From positions 1,054,001 through 1,118,000 of the forward strand of contig NZ_CP047187.1 of the NCBI RefSeq assembly GCF_030408615.1: 64,000 bases of DNA, written 5' to 3'. The first letter of the stretch is position 1. Every line of letters starts with the position of its first letter. Origin of the DNA: Corynebacterium bovis DSM 20582 = CIP 54.80. Its GTDB lineage: Bacteria > Actinomycetota > Actinomycetes > Mycobacteriales > Mycobacteriaceae. Shown piece after piece: positions 15,095 to 25,257 of the stretch. Under the pieces are notes generated by a model. The model was not told the DNA's origin. It did no database searches and worked only from the letters and a program-made list of their open reading frames with translations. The translations under genes and the position numbers were made by a program.

Positions 15095-16606
15095 TCACTG
15101 GTAGCTGACGAAGTCCGGGGCGGGGCGCACCTGCATGGTCTGCTCCGGGGTGAGCATCGGCTGGTCCTCGTCGTAGAAGTTCTTCCACCCCAGCCCGATC
15201 CGCGGGTCGAGGCCCTTGCGCACGACGTTCCACGTCTCCATCTTGATGTCCGTGCCGCCGTGGCCGTCGCAGTGGACGGCGACGCACACGTTGTCCGTGC
15301 CGACGGACATCCGCTCGCGGTCCCGGATCATCTGGAGCTGGAACTGGTGGATCATCAGCAGCTTCTGCTGGAGCTTCTCCTCGGCGACGAGGTGGTCGAG
15401 CCAGTCGACGACCTCGTTGATCTCCTCGGCCGGGACGTGGCCGACCTGGGAGAGCGGCTGCTCACCCGGCCCGAGCCGCCACTCGGGGTCGAGGGCGACG
15501 CCCACGCCGGGGCGGCGGATGAGGTCCTCGTAGTGCCGCACCTGGGTGAGCAGCTTCTCCCGGCCGGGCTGGACGTCGATGATCGCGTACCCGCCGCCGC
15601 GGACGATGGCGTCGATCCACGGCTCGATCTCCCCGGGGTCGGTGTAGTTGCTGAACGTGCCGGACGGCCCGGCCTCGCTCGCGGCGACGGTCGCGATGAT
15701 CTCGAACGTCGGGACGACCGGGACGTCGCTGAGCGGGGCGTACAGGTCGGCCGCCTCCTTCGCCCGGGTGACGGCGGCGTCCCGGTCCTGTTCGCCGAGG
15801 CAGCCGAGGGCCGGGCCGCTCGGGTGTCCGTACAGGGCGACCATGCGCCGCCCCGGGAAGACGACCCCGCCGCCGCCCGGGATGCGCTCCGAGACCTCGC
15901 CGGCGAGGCGGACCCGGCGGGCGACCGTGTCCGTGTCCCCGAACCGGTCACCGAGGGCGACGACGGGTGAGCCGTCGGCGTCGGCCCCGGTCACGGCGTC
16001 GATGGACTCGTCCGTCGACCGGGGGTCGGCCGCCGGGGTGCGCACGAGCCGGAGACCGGAGGCCGCCGCGGTGGCGGCGCTGGCCGGGGTCGTGAACGTC
16101 GACGCCAGCGCGACACCCGAGCGGGACGCGGTCGAGCCGGTGGGGACCTTCTCCGGCCACGTCGTCCCGTCGACGGGGTGCGTCGTCCGGTCGTCGTCGC
16201 CGGGCACGGCGTTCTCGTCCCCGAGGACGAGGACGTGGTCCGGGGAGAGCCGGTCGAGCTCGGCGCCGACGGTCTCCCGGTCGGCGGGGGAGGGCACGAC
16301 GAGGAGCGGGATGCCGTGGTCCCGGGAGAGCGACGCCCCGTCGCCGAGGCGGGTGTCGTCGGTGACGACGACCGCGACCTGCGTCGAGGCGAAGAGGGCC
16401 GCGCTCGTCAGGGCCCCGGTCGGGTCGTGGGCGACGACGGTCGTCCGGTCGAGCGAGGCCGCACCCGCCAGCGGGGAGGGGCGCTCGACGTCCGCGCCGT
16501 CGTCGTCCGACGAGCAGGCGACGAGCGCGCCGGCGGCGACGGTGGCCCCGACGAGACCGGTGCTGACGAGAAATCCTCGGCGGGAGATGTTCCGGGCCAT
16601 GTTCAC
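15095..16606 (-). CDS. Tat-exported lipoprotein of unknown function
   Basis: A 503-residue secreted lipoprotein. The N-terminus has a twin-arginine motif (SRRGFLV) and a lipobox (LVAC), followed by an acidic stretch. Residues about 50-130 (TTVVAHDPTGALTSAALFAS and SPDHVLVLGDEN) recall cell-wall-binding repeat 2 modules, but this is weak. The C-terminal half (YGHPSGPALGCLG, PTFEIIATVA, GGGYAIIDVQPG, ALDPEWRL, LMIHQFQL) looks like a TIM-barrel hydrolase-type fold with repeated strand-end acidic residues. No confident enzyme class can be given. The GTG at 16606 is preferred because AGGAA lies 7 bases before it; the ATG two codons later is the alternative. It is convergent with leuB, and fadH lies upstream on the same strand. 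Confidence 0.75.
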   Translation of the reverse strand: MNMARNISRRGFLVSTGLVGATVAAGALVACSSDDDGADVERPSPLAGAASLDRTTVVAHDPTGALTSAALFASTQVAVVVTDDTRLGDGASLSRDHGIPLLVVPSPADRETVGAELDRLSPDHVLVLGDENAVPGDDDRTTHPVDGTTWPEKVPTGSTASRSGVALASTFTTPASAATAAASGLRLVRTPAADPRSTDESIDAVTGADADGSPVVALGDRFGDTDTVARRVRLAGEVSERIPGGGGVVFPGRRMVALYGHPSGPALGCLGEQDRDAAVTRAKEAADLYAPLSDVPVVPTFEIIATVAASEAGPSGTFSNYTDPGEIEPWIDAIVRGGGYAIIDVQPGREKLLTQVRHYEDLIRRPGVGVALDPEWRLGPGEQPLSQVGHVPAEEINEVVDWLDHLVAEEKLQQKLLMIHQFQLQMIRDRERMSVGTDNVCVAVHCDGHGGTDIKMETWNVVRKGLDPRIGLGWKNFYDEDQPMLTPEQTMQVRPAPDFVSYQ

Positions 16607-16917
16607 GGTCGTGTTCCTGCTCCCTGGGCGTCGGACGGCCCGTGGTCGGTGGTGGTGGACTCTGGTCGGTGGTGACGGCGTGCCGGGCCGGGTCCGTGGA
16701 CCCACCGCGCCGGGCATCCGTGACGGTGCCTCACGAAGGCCACCACCGTCAGCCACCACTGTAACGACTGTGTGACTCGGGGTCCGCCGCACCCCGACCG
16801 GGCGGGCGTCTGTGGCCGAATCGTGATGTGGAGCAGGTGCGGCCGGGGCCGGGGTCCGGGGGCCGGCGCCGGCGGAGCGTGGACGCCGCGCCGGGCCCAG
16901 TGGACGCCGCGCCCGGC
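16607..16917. other. Intergenic region, no gene seen
   Basis: A gap of 311 bases between fadH and the lipoprotein gene, both on the minus strand. The only promoter-like element is a minus-strand TACAGT (16763-16758), with no good -35. Near 16895-16920 GTGGACGCCGCGCC-type sequence recurs. No RNA or small protein is convincing. Confidence 0.4.
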
Positions 16918-19158
16918 TCAGTGGACGGCGAGAGCCGCCTGCGTGCCCTGGAGGATCGCCCGCTTCGCGTCGAGCTCCGCCGCGACGTCCGCCCCGCCGA
17001 TGACCGTCACGGGCACGCCGGCCTCCGTGAGCGGGGTGACGAGGTCCCGCACCGGTTCCTGGCCGGTGCACAGGACGATCGACTCGACGTCGAGGACCCG
17101 CCGGTCGCGGACGGTGCCGTCGTCGTCCCGGAACGACAGGTGCAGCCCGGCGTCGTCGATCCGGTCGTACGTCGCGCCGACGATCTGCTCCACCCCCTTC
17201 TTCCGCACCGCCGCCTTGTGCACCCAGCCGGTGGTCTTGTTCAGCGTCCGGCCCTGCCGGCCCGGACTGCGCTGGATCATGACGACGTCACGCGGGGACG
17301 GGGACACCGCCGGCCGGGTGACCGCGCCGGGTGCGGCGGGGTCGTCGGTCACGCCCCACTCGCGCTCCCACTCCGCGAGGTCCAGGGTCGGGGACCGGTC
17401 CGTCGTGAGGAACTCCGCGACGTCGAAGCCGATGCCCCCGGCCCCGAGCACCGCGACCGAGCGGCCGGGTTCGCGGACGCCCGCGACGCAGTCCGCGTAC
17501 GTCATGACGCGGGGGTGGTCGACCCCCGGGATGGAGGGGACCCGGGGCGTGACCCCGGTGGCGACGATGACGTGGTCGACCGTCGCGGGGAGTGCGTCGT
17601 CCCGGTCGGCCGGGGTCGCCGTGCCCGTCGCGCCGGTGCCCGCCGTGCCGGCCCCGGCCTCTGTGCCCGCCGCGCCTGCCGTGCCGACCGCGCCCGTCGC
17701 CTCACCCCACCGCGCGACGTCGTCCCCGGTCAGCCGCCGGCCGAGCGTGACCGTCACCCCGAGCACGTCGAGCCGCCGGCGGAAGTACCGCAGCGTCTCG
17801 GCGAACTCCTCCTTGCCGGGGATCCGGGCGGCGAGCGAGAACTGGCCCCCGATGTCCTCCCCGGCCTCCACGAGGTGCACCCGGTGCCCGCACTCCGCCG
17901 CCGTCACCGCCGCGGCGAGCCCGGCGGGCCCGGCACCGACGACGACCACCGTGCGCGGCCGCCGGGCCGGGGTGAGGGTGAGCGTCGTCTCCCGCCCGGC
18001 CCGCGGGTTGACGAGGCACGACACCTTCTTCCCGACGAACGCGTGGTCGAGGCACGCCTGGTTGCACGCGATACACGTGTTGATCTCGTCGGCCCGCCCC
18101 TCCCGGGCCTTGTCGACGAACGCCGGGTCCGCGAGCAGCGGGCGGGCCATCGACACGGCGTCGACGAGCCCGCGGGCGAGGATCTCCTCGGCCACCTCCG
18201 GGGTGTTGATCCGGTTGGAGGCGATGAGCGGGATGTCCACCTCGTCGCGCAGCCGCTCGGTGAACCGGACGAACGCCGCCCGCGGGACGGACGTGACGAT
18301 CGTCGGGACGGTCGCCTCGTGCCAGCCGATGTCCGTGTTGATCGCGTCGACGCCGTGCGCCTCGGCCCGGCGGGCCATGAGGGCGACCTCGTCCCACGTC
18401 TGCCCGCCCTCGACGAGGTCGGCGACGGACTGCCGCAGCAGCACCGGGAAGTCCGCGGGCACGCACCGGCGGATCTCGTCGATGACCTCGACGAGGAACC
18501 GCTGGCGGTTGCGCGTCGACCCGCCCCAGCCGTCGGTCCGGTCGTTCGTCCGCGGGCAGAGGAACTGGTTGACGAGGTACCCCTCGCCGCCCATGATCTC
18601 CACGGCGTCGTAGCCGGCCTCCCGGGCGAGCGCCGCCGCCCGCCCGTAGCTGCGGATGACGTGCCGGATCATCCCGTCGGTCATCCGCAGGTGCCGGAAC
18701 GGGTGGATGGGAGACGGCTCACTGCCGGGGGCGACCTTGAGCGGGGTGGCCCCGTAGCGCCCGGCGTGGAGGATCTGCATGCACACGCGCCCCCCGGCGG
18801 CGTGCACCGCGGAGGTGACCCGACGGTGGTGCCGGACGTCGACGCCGTTGGTCATCTTCGCCGCGAAGGGGAGGAGCTGCCCGGTGCGGCTCGGGGCGAT
18901 GCCGCCGGTGACGATGAGGCCGACGCCCCCGCGCGCCCGCTCCGCCATGAACGCGCCGAGCGCGTCGGCGTCCCACAGGCGGTCCTCGAGGCCCGTGTGC
19001 ATCGAGCCCATGACGGTCCGGTTGGGCAGGCGCATCCCGTTGATGTCCAGGGGGCGGAACATGTGGGGGTACGGGACGGACCCCGCGCCGGGGGCGGTGG
19101 ACCCGCCGGGGTCGGCGGGGTCACCGGCTGCGCCGGACCGGTCGGACACGTCGGTCAT
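16918..19158 (-). CDS. fadH: 2,4-dienoyl-CoA reductase (NADPH), FadH type
   Basis: Multi-cofactor flavoenzyme of unsaturated fatty-acid beta-oxidation, 746 residues. The N-terminal Old-Yellow-Enzyme TIM barrel (about 30-370) binds FMN. The 4Fe-4S cluster ligands are visible in CIACNQACLD with a fourth Cys in SCLVNP (about 382-407). The C-terminal half holds FAD- and NAD(P)-binding domains (VVVVGAGPAGLAAA near 425, VAVLGAGGIGFDVAEF near 560). A Gly/Ala/Thr-rich insertion (about 490-512) is not usual. The start is ATG with AGGAG 6 bases upstream. It lies 198 bases after phoD on the same strand. Confidence 0.93.
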   Translation of the reverse strand: MTDVSDRSGAAGDPADPGGSTAPGAGSVPYPHMFRPLDINGMRLPNRTVMGSMHTGLEDRLWDADALGAFMAERARGGVGLIVTGGIAPSRTGQLLPFAAKMTNGVDVRHHRRVTSAVHAAGGRVCMQILHAGRYGATPLKVAPGSEPSPIHPFRHLRMTDGMIRHVIRSYGRAAALAREAGYDAVEIMGGEGYLVNQFLCPRTNDRTDGWGGSTRNRQRFLVEVIDEIRRCVPADFPVLLRQSVADLVEGGQTWDEVALMARRAEAHGVDAINTDIGWHEATVPTIVTSVPRAAFVRFTERLRDEVDIPLIASNRINTPEVAEEILARGLVDAVSMARPLLADPAFVDKAREGRADEINTCIACNQACLDHAFVGKKVSCLVNPRAGRETTLTLTPARRPRTVVVVGAGPAGLAAAVTAAECGHRVHLVEAGEDIGGQFSLAARIPGKEEFAETLRYFRRRLDVLGVTVTLGRRLTGDDVARWGEATGAVGTAGAAGTEAGAGTAGTGATGTATPADRDDALPATVDHVIVATGVTPRVPSIPGVDHPRVMTYADCVAGVREPGRSVAVLGAGGIGFDVAEFLTTDRSPTLDLAEWEREWGVTDDPAAPGAVTRPAVSPSPRDVVMIQRSPGRQGRTLNKTTGWVHKAAVRKKGVEQIVGATYDRIDDAGLHLSFRDDDGTVRDRRVLDVESIVLCTGQEPVRDLVTPLTEAGVPVTVIGGADVAAELDAKRAILQGTQAALAVH

Positions 19159-19356
19159 GACGGCTCCTGCTCTTCTCTCGGGAGGGCCGGTCAGGGCCCG
19201 GGTCGTCGCCGCGGAGGACCGGTCAGGAGGGGGCGACGACGGACGTCGCCGCGGCGCCCGCGACCGCGCGATCCCCGCGCAGTGTGGTCTGACTCACGTT
19301 ATTGCCCGTCAGAATGGCACCGCAAGACGCCCGACCGACCCCGCGGCGGCCGACGT

Positions 19357-21156
19357 TCACCGGGGTCGCAGCGTCGTCCCCCACAGTTCCGTGCCCCGGG
19401 TCGTGAACAGGCGCACGGTGAGCTCCCGGCTGTCGCCGTCGACCTCGATCTCGCCGAAGTGCTGGAAGTCGTCCAACGGCGACGAGTTCGCGTGGTCCTT
19501 CCCCGGCGCGTGGACGTACACCACCTCCGGGCCGAACGTCGGGTCCATGTCGTTCGGCCCGAACCCGCCGGCGTTGAGCGGCCCGGAGACGAACTCCCAG
19601 AACGGGGAGAAGTCCTGGAAGGCCGCCCGGTCCGGCGAGTAGTGGTGCGCCGCGGTGTAGTGCACGTCCGCCGTCAGCCACACCACGTTCGGCACGTCCC
19701 GGATGCCCGACAGCACCCGGCCGATCTCCGCCTCCCGGCCGACGGGCGCGCCGGGCCCGCCGTTCGCCACACCCTCGCGGTCGGACTCGCCGTCGGGGAC
19801 GACGATGCCCAGCGGGAGGTCGTTGGCGATGAGCTTCCACGTCGCCGTCGAGGCGTTGACCTCGCGGATGAGCCACTCCGTCTGCGCGTCGCCGAGGATG
19901 TGCCCGGGCGCGGTGGCCGTCGGGCTCGTCAACGGGTTGGCGTCCTTGTAGCTGCGCATGTCGAGGACGAAGACGTCGACCAGCGGGCCGTACGCGATCC
20001 GCCGGTACACCCGGCCGTCGACCGCGCGCCGCCGGTCGAGCGGCTGCCACTCGTGGAACGCCTGGAACCCCCGCGCCGCGAGGGTGTCGACGTCGCGCAC
20101 CGTGTACGCCGGGTTGTCCAGCACCTCACCCGGGTACCAGTTGTTCACCGTCTCGTGGTCGTCCCACTGCACGACCTGGGCGACGCGGGAGTTGAACCGC
20201 CGGTAGTTGTCGTCGAGGAGGTTGTACGCGTGCTGGCCGCGGAACTGGTCGAGGGTCTGGGCGACGGCCGACTTCGCCTCGGTCGTGACGTTGCGCCACA
20301 CCCGGCCGTCCGGCAGCGTCGTGGAGTCCCCGATCGGGCCGTCCGCGTACACCGTGTCGCCCGAGTGGATGAACAGGTCCGGGGAGCGGTCGGCCATCGT
20401 CGACCAGCAGAACATCCCGCCGACGTCCGGGTTGATGCCGAAGCCCTGGCCGGCGACGTCACCGGACCAGTGGATGCGGACGGTGGACGGGGTCGTCGGC
20501 GCGGTGCGGAACACGCCCGTCACCGGGTCCGACCGCAGCCCGGTCTCCGCGTCCTCGAGGATGACGCGGTAGTGGACGTCCCGGTCCCGTCCCGGGCGCA
20601 GCCCGGCGACCCGCAGCCGCCCCGTGCCGTCCGAGCCCGGGCCGAGGACGTCCCGGCCGCGGAAGACCCGGGTGCGCGAGAACGACGGGTCCGCCGAGGT
20701 CTCGACGATCATCCGCGCCGGGCGGTCGGCGCGGGCCCAGATGAGCGCCCCGTCGGCGGAGACGTCGCCGCTGGCCACGCCGTGCGTGACCGACGGGCGG
20801 TCCGGGAGCAGCCCGGCGGCCGGGCCCCGGGAGGAGCCGACGGACGACCCGGCGAGGGAGCCGAGGGGCAGCCCGAGCGCCTGGGCGGTCCCCGCGGCGG
20901 CGACGAGTCCGGCCCCGGCGCCGAGGCCGGTGAGGAGGGCGCGGCGGGTCAGGGGCCGGACGGGGGACGGTGCAGTCGTCGGAGGTGTGGACGCGGGCCC
21001 TGTGGCGGACGGTGCGGATGTGGCGGTGGTGGGGACGGTCGTGTCGGTGGTGTCGGTCGTCTCGGTCGGTCCGGTCACGGTGGCCGAGGTGGTCGTGGCG
21101 GCGGGTGCGCTGCCGGTGGTCGGTGCGGTCGCGGAGGAGGGCGTCTGGTCGGTCAT
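19357..21156 (-). CDS. phoD: PhoD-like alkaline phosphatase/phosphodiesterase, Tat-exported
   Basis: Secreted metallophosphoesterase of 599 residues. A Thr/Ala/Pro-rich leader of about 65 residues precedes the Tat signal (LTRRALLTGLGAG). Metal-site motifs of the PhoD family are visible: FIHSGDTVYADG, QWDDHETVNNW and WLTADVHYTAAHHY. It probably releases phosphate from phosphodiesters such as teichoic acids or phospholipids outside the cell. No PHO box was identified. The start is ATG 21156 with GAGGA 9 bases upstream. Confidence 0.93.
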   Translation of the reverse strand: MTDQTPSSATAPTTGSAPAATTTSATVTGPTETTDTTDTTVPTTATSAPSATGPASTPPTTAPSPVRPLTRRALLTGLGAGAGLVAAAGTAQALGLPLGSLAGSSVGSSRGPAAGLLPDRPSVTHGVASGDVSADGALIWARADRPARMIVETSADPSFSRTRVFRGRDVLGPGSDGTGRLRVAGLRPGRDRDVHYRVILEDAETGLRSDPVTGVFRTAPTTPSTVRIHWSGDVAGQGFGINPDVGGMFCWSTMADRSPDLFIHSGDTVYADGPIGDSTTLPDGRVWRNVTTEAKSAVAQTLDQFRGQHAYNLLDDNYRRFNSRVAQVVQWDDHETVNNWYPGEVLDNPAYTVRDVDTLAARGFQAFHEWQPLDRRRAVDGRVYRRIAYGPLVDVFVLDMRSYKDANPLTSPTATAPGHILGDAQTEWLIREVNASTATWKLIANDLPLGIVVPDGESDREGVANGGPGAPVGREAEIGRVLSGIRDVPNVVWLTADVHYTAAHHYSPDRAAFQDFSPFWEFVSGPLNAGGFGPNDMDPTFGPEVVYVHAPGKDHANSSPLDDFQHFGEIEVDGDSRELTVRLFTTRGTELWGTTLRPR

Positions 21157-21373
21157 GATGGCGTGTCCTCGGGGAGGGGGCGGTGTCCGGGAACGGTGTC
21201 CGGGAGCAGTGTGGAGTCGGTGTGGGGACGTCCGCGCGCGGGGGCGGCCGTCGTCCCCGGACGGTAGCCCCGCGGCGTGAACGCACAGTGAATCCGGGGT
21301 GTCCGGCAGACAGGACGGGCCGCCGACCCTTCCGCTCCGGGGGCGCGGTGACGCACGGACGCGGCATCGCCGG

Positions 21374-21379
21374 TAATGT
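21374..21379 (+). promoter_or_regulatory. -10 box TAATGT, leaderless promoter
   Basis: TAATGT ends 8 bases before the ATG at 21388. An earlier in-frame ATG (21376) lies inside this box, so the later ATG is the better start. Confidence 0.5.
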
Positions 21380-21387
21380 CACGGACC

Positions 21388-22194
21388 ATGCGTATCGCCC
21401 GTATTGCCCATCCCGAAGGTATGTGTTTCGCCGTGCTCGAGGGCGGACTGCCCGACGGGGACGGCGCCACCTGCCGTGAGATCAGCGGCCACCCCTTCGG
21501 TGACCCGGACTTCACCGGCCGGAGCTGGCCCGTCTCCGACGTCCGGCTGCTGTCGCCGATCCTGCCCTCGAAGGTCGTCGCCGTCGGCCGGAACTACGCC
21601 GACCACGTCGAGGAGGTCTTCAAGAAGGGCGCCGAGCACCTCCCGCCGACGATCTTCCTCAAGCCCCCGACAGCCGTCATCGGCCCGGAGGCGCCCATCC
21701 GCATCCCGGAGTGGGCGACGCGGGTGGAGTTCGAGGGTGAGCTGGCCATCGTCATCGGCAAGCCCTGCAAGGACGTCAAGCGGCAGAACTGGAAGGACGT
21801 CGTCCTCGGCTTCACCATCGTCAACGACGTCTCGTCCCGTGACCTCCAGTTCGCCGACGGGCAGTGGGCGCGGGCGAAGGGCCTGGACAGCTTCTGCCCC
21901 CTCGGCCCGTGGATCGAGACGGCCGTCGACTCCCTCGACATCGACAACCTGCCGATCAAGGCGCACCTCACGCACGACGGCGACACCGAGACCAAGCAGG
22001 ACTCGAACTCGGACCAGATGATCAAGGACATCCCGGAGATCGTCGAGTGGGTCAGCTCGGCGTTCACCCTCCTGCCCGGCGACGTCATCTGCACCGGGTC
22101 ACCGGCCGGGACCGCGGAGATGGTGCCCGGCGACCGGATCGCGATCGAGATCCCGGGGCTCGGGACGCTCGCGAACCCCGTCACCGGGTACTGA
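21388..22194 (+). CDS. Fumarylacetoacetate hydrolase family protein
   Basis: Cytoplasmic FAH-fold enzyme, 268 residues. It is related to 5-carboxymethyl-2-hydroxymuconate isomerases, acylpyruvases and oxaloacetate decarboxylases. Conserved elements are VGRNYADH (about 60-67) and the metal ligands in FEGELAIVIGK (about 112-122) and NDVSSRDLQ. A gene of this family lies directly upstream of gltX in mycobacteria and corynebacteria, so this is core synteny. The exact substrate is unknown; acylpyruvate hydrolysis or oxaloacetate decarboxylation are the usual activities. The start is leaderless. Confidence 0.9.
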   Translation: MRIARIAHPEGMCFAVLEGGLPDGDGATCREISGHPFGDPDFTGRSWPVSDVRLLSPILPSKVVAVGRNYADHVEEVFKKGAEHLPPTIFLKPPTAVIGPEAPIRIPEWATRVEFEGELAIVIGKPCKDVKRQNWKDVVLGFTIVNDVSSRDLQFADGQWARAKGLDSFCPLGPWIETAVDSLDIDNLPIKAHLTHDGDTETKQDSNSDQMIKDIPEIVEWVSSAFTLLPGDVICTGSPAGTAEMVPGDRIAIEIPGLGTLANPVTGY

Positions 22195-22199
22195 CCGAC

Positions 22200-22223
22200 G
22201 GCGGCCCGGTGACCCCGGCCGCC
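22200..22223 (+). terminator. Hairpin after the FAH-family gene
   Basis: GGCGGCC and GGCCGCC form a 7-bp stem with a 10-base loop, 5 bases after the stop. The gap to the convergent gene then holds imperfect repeats of CCCGCTCACACC. Confidence 0.5.
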
Positions 22224-22365
22224 CGTCCCACCCCGTGAACTGCGCTGGCGCCCCGTCGGCCCAGCTCACGCCTCCGTGGGCCCGGTCGCACCGAGCGCAT
22301 CCCGCCCACACCCCGCCCACACCGGGCGAGCCCCGTCGGCCCCGCTCACACCCCGCGCGCCCCGC

Positions 22366-23508
22366 TCACACCGAGCGCATGGCCGCGGGCACGTTGAGCG
22401 CGCGGAGGGCGGTCTGGAACTTCGCCGTCGTCTCCGCCGCCTCGGCCCCGGGCGAGGACCAGGCGACGATGCCGCCGCCCGCCCACGCCCGGGCGACCTG
22501 CCCGCCGATCTCGCAGCCGCGGAGGGACACCATGTACTCCCCGTCGCCGGAGCTGTCGCACCAGCCGACGAACCCCGCGTAGAACCGGCGCGGGTGCTCG
22601 ATCTGGTTGATGATCCCGAGCGCGTCGTCGGTCGGGGTGCCGCCGACGGCGGGGGTCGGGTGCAGCATGAGCGCGAGGTCGAGCGCGGAGAAGCCGTCGT
22701 CCCGCAACGTGCCCCGCACCGGCGTGCCCAGGTGCCACATCTCGTTCGTCTCCGTCAGCCCGGGCCGGTCGGGGATGGAGAGGCTGCTGCACACCCCGCC
22801 GAGGATGCGGCGGTAGTGGTCGACGACGTACCGGTGCTCGCGGAGGTCCTTCGTCGACCCCCGGAGGGCCTCGCCGATCCGACGGTTCTCGACGGGGTCG
22901 GGCACGGTGGGTGCCGACCCGGCCAGCGGCAGGGCGGTCACCGTGCGCCCCTGGCGGCGGATGAGCATCTCGGGGGACGACCCCATGAACATCGTGCCGG
23001 CGTCGTCGGAGTGGCCCGTCGCACCGAGGTCCATCGCGTAACCGTCGCAGGCGGCGGAGAGGTCGATCATCCGCGCGGCGACGAGGAGCGGGTCGAACTC
23101 CCGCGCGTAGGTGACGTCGACGGCGCGGGCGAGGACGACCTTCTCCAGTGTCGTCCGGCCGATGGTGCGGAGCGCGGCGGCGACGTTCGCCTGGTGTTCC
23201 TGGGGGGTCGTCAACGGCGTGACGTCGGCGACCTCGAGTTGTTCGGCGACCTCGCGGCCGCGGAAGAACGCCGGGGGCTCCAGCGGCCCCTCGGAGGTGA
23301 TGACACGTTCAGGTTCGACGAGGGCCGCGCGCAGCGACGTGTCGAAGGGGACCGCGCCGACGACGAGGTCGACGTCACCGTTGCGGAGGGCGGTGGCGGC
23401 CTCGAAGGCGTCGGGGAACGTGGTGCGGGTCCCCTGCGTGCGTATGCTGCCGGTCGCACGTGACAGGAGAAAGTCAGGTGCGGTGGCGGGACGCCGGGGA
23501 ATGCTCAC
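22366..23508 (-). CDS. Isochorismate synthase-like chorismate-binding enzyme
   Basis: A 380-residue member of the chorismate-binding family (MenF/EntC/DhbC), converting chorismate to isochorismate for menaquinone or siderophore precursors. Conserved blocks are [55 protein letters not shown] and [10 protein letters not shown]. The N-terminal region is short. The start is GTG 23508, with a TACGGT box 8 bases upstream suggesting a leaderless transcript, although GGTGGA could also act as a ribosome-binding site. No other men or ent genes are nearby. Convergent with the FAH gene and divergent from gltX, as in Corynebacterium. Confidence 0.88.
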   Translation of the reverse strand: MSIPRRPATAPDFLLSRATGSIRTQGTRTTFPDAFEAATALRNGDVDLVVGAVPFDTSLRAALVEPERVITSEGPLEPPAFFRGREVAEQLEVADVTPLTTPQEHQANVAAALRTIGRTTLEKVVLARAVDVTYAREFDPLLVAARMIDLSAACDGYAMDLGATGHSDDAGTMFMGSSPEMLIRRQGRTVTALPLAGSAPTVPDPVENRRIGEALRGSTKDLREHRYVVDHYRRILGGVCSSLSIPDRPGLTETNEMWHLGTPVRGTLRDDGFSALDLALMLHPTPAVGGTPTDDALGIINQIEHPRRFYAGFVGWCDSSGDGEYMVSLRGCEIGGQVARAWAGGGIVAWSSPGAEAAETTAKFQTALRALNVPAAMRSV

Positions 23509-23516
23509 GGGGATCC

Positions 23517-23522
23517 ACCGTA
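23517..23522 (-). promoter_or_regulatory. -10 box TACGGT of the isochorismate synthase gene
   Basis: A minus-strand TACGGT lies 8 bases before the GTG start at 23508. Confidence 0.4.
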
Positions 23523-23634
23523 CCCAGAGGGGGCTGCGACACCGAATCCTCTGGTCATCTCCGCCGTGCGTCCGTGGGGTGTCGACGCTGCGCCCCCACC
23601 GCGTGCGCCGCCCACGCGCCCGGGTCACGCCCCC

Positions 23635-23710
23635 GGCCCACCTCCCGCCGGCCCACCTCCCGCCGGCCCACGTCCCGCGGCCCATGTCCTCCGGCCCACC
23701 TCCCGCCGGC
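23635..23710. repeat. 15-bp tandem repeats upstream of gltX
   Basis: About five imperfect copies of CGGCCCACCTCCCGC fill the gap between the isochorismate synthase gene and gltX, ending about 34 bases before the gltX -10 box. Confidence 0.75.
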
Positions 23711-23743
23711 CCGGCTGACCGGGGCCCGCGGCGGCGCGGACGA

Positions 23744-23749
23744 TAGCAT
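23744..23749 (+). promoter_or_regulatory. -10 box TAGCAT of gltX
   Basis: TAGCAT ends 7 bases before the ATG at 23757. An upstream in-frame ATG (23748) overlaps the box and is unlikely to be used. Confidence 0.5.
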
Positions 23750-23756
23750 GAGGGGC

Positions 23757-25247
23757 ATGACTCACGTTCGCGTCCGATTCTGCCCGTCCCCGACCGGTAC
23801 CCCGCACGTCGGCCTGGTCCGCACCGCCCTGTTCAACTGGGCGTACGCCCGGCACACCGGGGGAAGCCTCGTGTTCCGCATCGAAGACACCGACGCCGCC
23901 CGGGACAGTGAGGAGTCCTACGAGGCGATCGTCGAGTCCCTCCGGTGGCTCGGCCTGGACTGGGACGAGGGGGTCCGCGAGGTCGGCGGCGACCACGGCC
24001 CGTACCGGCAGTCGCAGCGTGGCGCGATCTACCAGGATGTCCTGTCCCGGCTGAAGGAGGCGGGGGAGATCTACCCGTCGTACTCGACGGCCGAGGAGGT
24101 CGAGGAGCGGCACCGGGCGGCGGGCCGGGACCCGAAGCTCGGCTACGACAACGCGGACCGGGACCTCACCGCCGAGCAGATCGCGGCCTTCGAGGCCGAG
24201 GGCCGCTCGCCGGTGTGGCGGCTGCGGATGCCGGAGAAGACCTGGCGGTGGCACGACCTCGTGCGGCGGGACATGGAGGTCGACGGCGCGACCCAGCCGG
24301 ACTTCGTCGTCGCCCGGTCGAACGGTCAGCCGCTGTACACGCTCGTCAACCCCGTCGACGACGCCCTCATGCGCATCACCCACGTGCTGCGCGGCGAGGA
24401 CCTGCTGCCGTCGACCCCCCGGCAGATCGCCCTGTACGAGGCGCTGCAGCGGATCGGTGTCGCGGAGTCGGTCCCGGTCTTCGGTCACCTCCCGTTCGTC
24501 ATGGGGGAGGGGAACCGGAAGCTGTCCAAGCGGGACCCGGAGTCCGACCTGTTCAACCACCGTGAGGCGGGGATCATCCCCGAGGGCATGATCAACTACC
24601 TCTCCCTGCTGGGATGGTCGCTGTCCGCGGACCGGGACATCTTCGGGGTCGACGAACTCATCCGCGAGTTCGACGTCGCCGACGTCAAGCCGAACCCCGC
24701 GCGCTTCGACCAGAAGAAGCTCGAGGCGATCAACGCCGACCACATCAGGATGCTCGAGCTGCCCGACTTCACCGGTCGGCTGCGGTCCTACCTCGAGGAG
24801 TACCGGGACTTCCCGGCGGACTACCCGGCGGAGAAGTTCTCCTTCGCGGCGGAGCTCGTCCAGACGCGCATCAAGACGCTCGGTGACGCCGACGGGCTGC
24901 TGCGGTTCCTCGTCACCCCGGACAACGAGCTCGACCTCGACCCGAAGGCGGCGCGGAAGAACCTCAAGGAGGATGCCGCCGAGGTCCTCACCGCCGCCGT
25001 CGAGGAGCTGGAGGCCCTGCCGGAGGACGAGTTCCTCACGGACGCGATCCAGTCGGCGCTGACGACGCGGCTCATCGACGGGATGGAGCTGAAGCCGCGG
25101 AAGGCCTTCGGCGCGCTGCGCGTCGCCGTGAGCGGGGCGGCCGTGTCGCCGCCCCTGTTCGAGTCGATGGAGCTGCTCGGCAAGGCGTCGACCCTCGCCC
25201 GGCTCCACGCGGCGCTGGCCGTGACCCCGTACACCGACGGGGAGTGA
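23757..25247 (+). CDS. gltX: Glutamyl-tRNA synthetase (non-discriminating type likely)
   Basis: Class I synthetase, 496 residues, which charges tRNA-Glu. In actinobacteria it also mischarges tRNA-Gln for the GatCAB amidotransferase. The HIGH-type motif is [10 protein letters not shown] (about 10-19) and the KMSKS-type motif is KLSKRD (about 254-259); a C-terminal helical anticodon-binding domain follows. The start is the leaderless ATG at 23757. Its tRNA substrates, tRNA-Gln and tRNA-Glu, are encoded directly downstream. Confidence 0.97.
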   Translation: MTHVRVRFCPSPTGTPHVGLVRTALFNWAYARHTGGSLVFRIEDTDAARDSEESYEAIVESLRWLGLDWDEGVREVGGDHGPYRQSQRGAIYQDVLSRLKEAGEIYPSYSTAEEVEERHRAAGRDPKLGYDNADRDLTAEQIAAFEAEGRSPVWRLRMPEKTWRWHDLVRRDMEVDGATQPDFVVARSNGQPLYTLVNPVDDALMRITHVLRGEDLLPSTPRQIALYEALQRIGVAESVPVFGHLPFVMGEGNRKLSKRDPESDLFNHREAGIIPEGMINYLSLLGWSLSADRDIFGVDELIREFDVADVKPNPARFDQKKLEAINADHIRMLELPDFTGRLRSYLEEYRDFPADYPAEKFSFAAELVQTRIKTLGDADGLLRFLVTPDNELDLDPKAARKNLKEDAAEVLTAAVEELEALPEDEFLTDAIQSALTTRLIDGMELKPRKAFGALRVAVSGAAVSPPLFESMELLGKASTLARLHAALAVTPYTDGE

Positions 25248-25257
25248 CGGCCCCTCC

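Noticed and set aside
16828-21267. Very long plus-strand open frame (1,479 codons) opposite fadH and phoD
   Set aside because: Its translation is rich in Arg, Pro, Gly, Asp and Val without domains, while the minus strand encodes complete FadH and PhoD. Long antisense frames are expected at this GC content.
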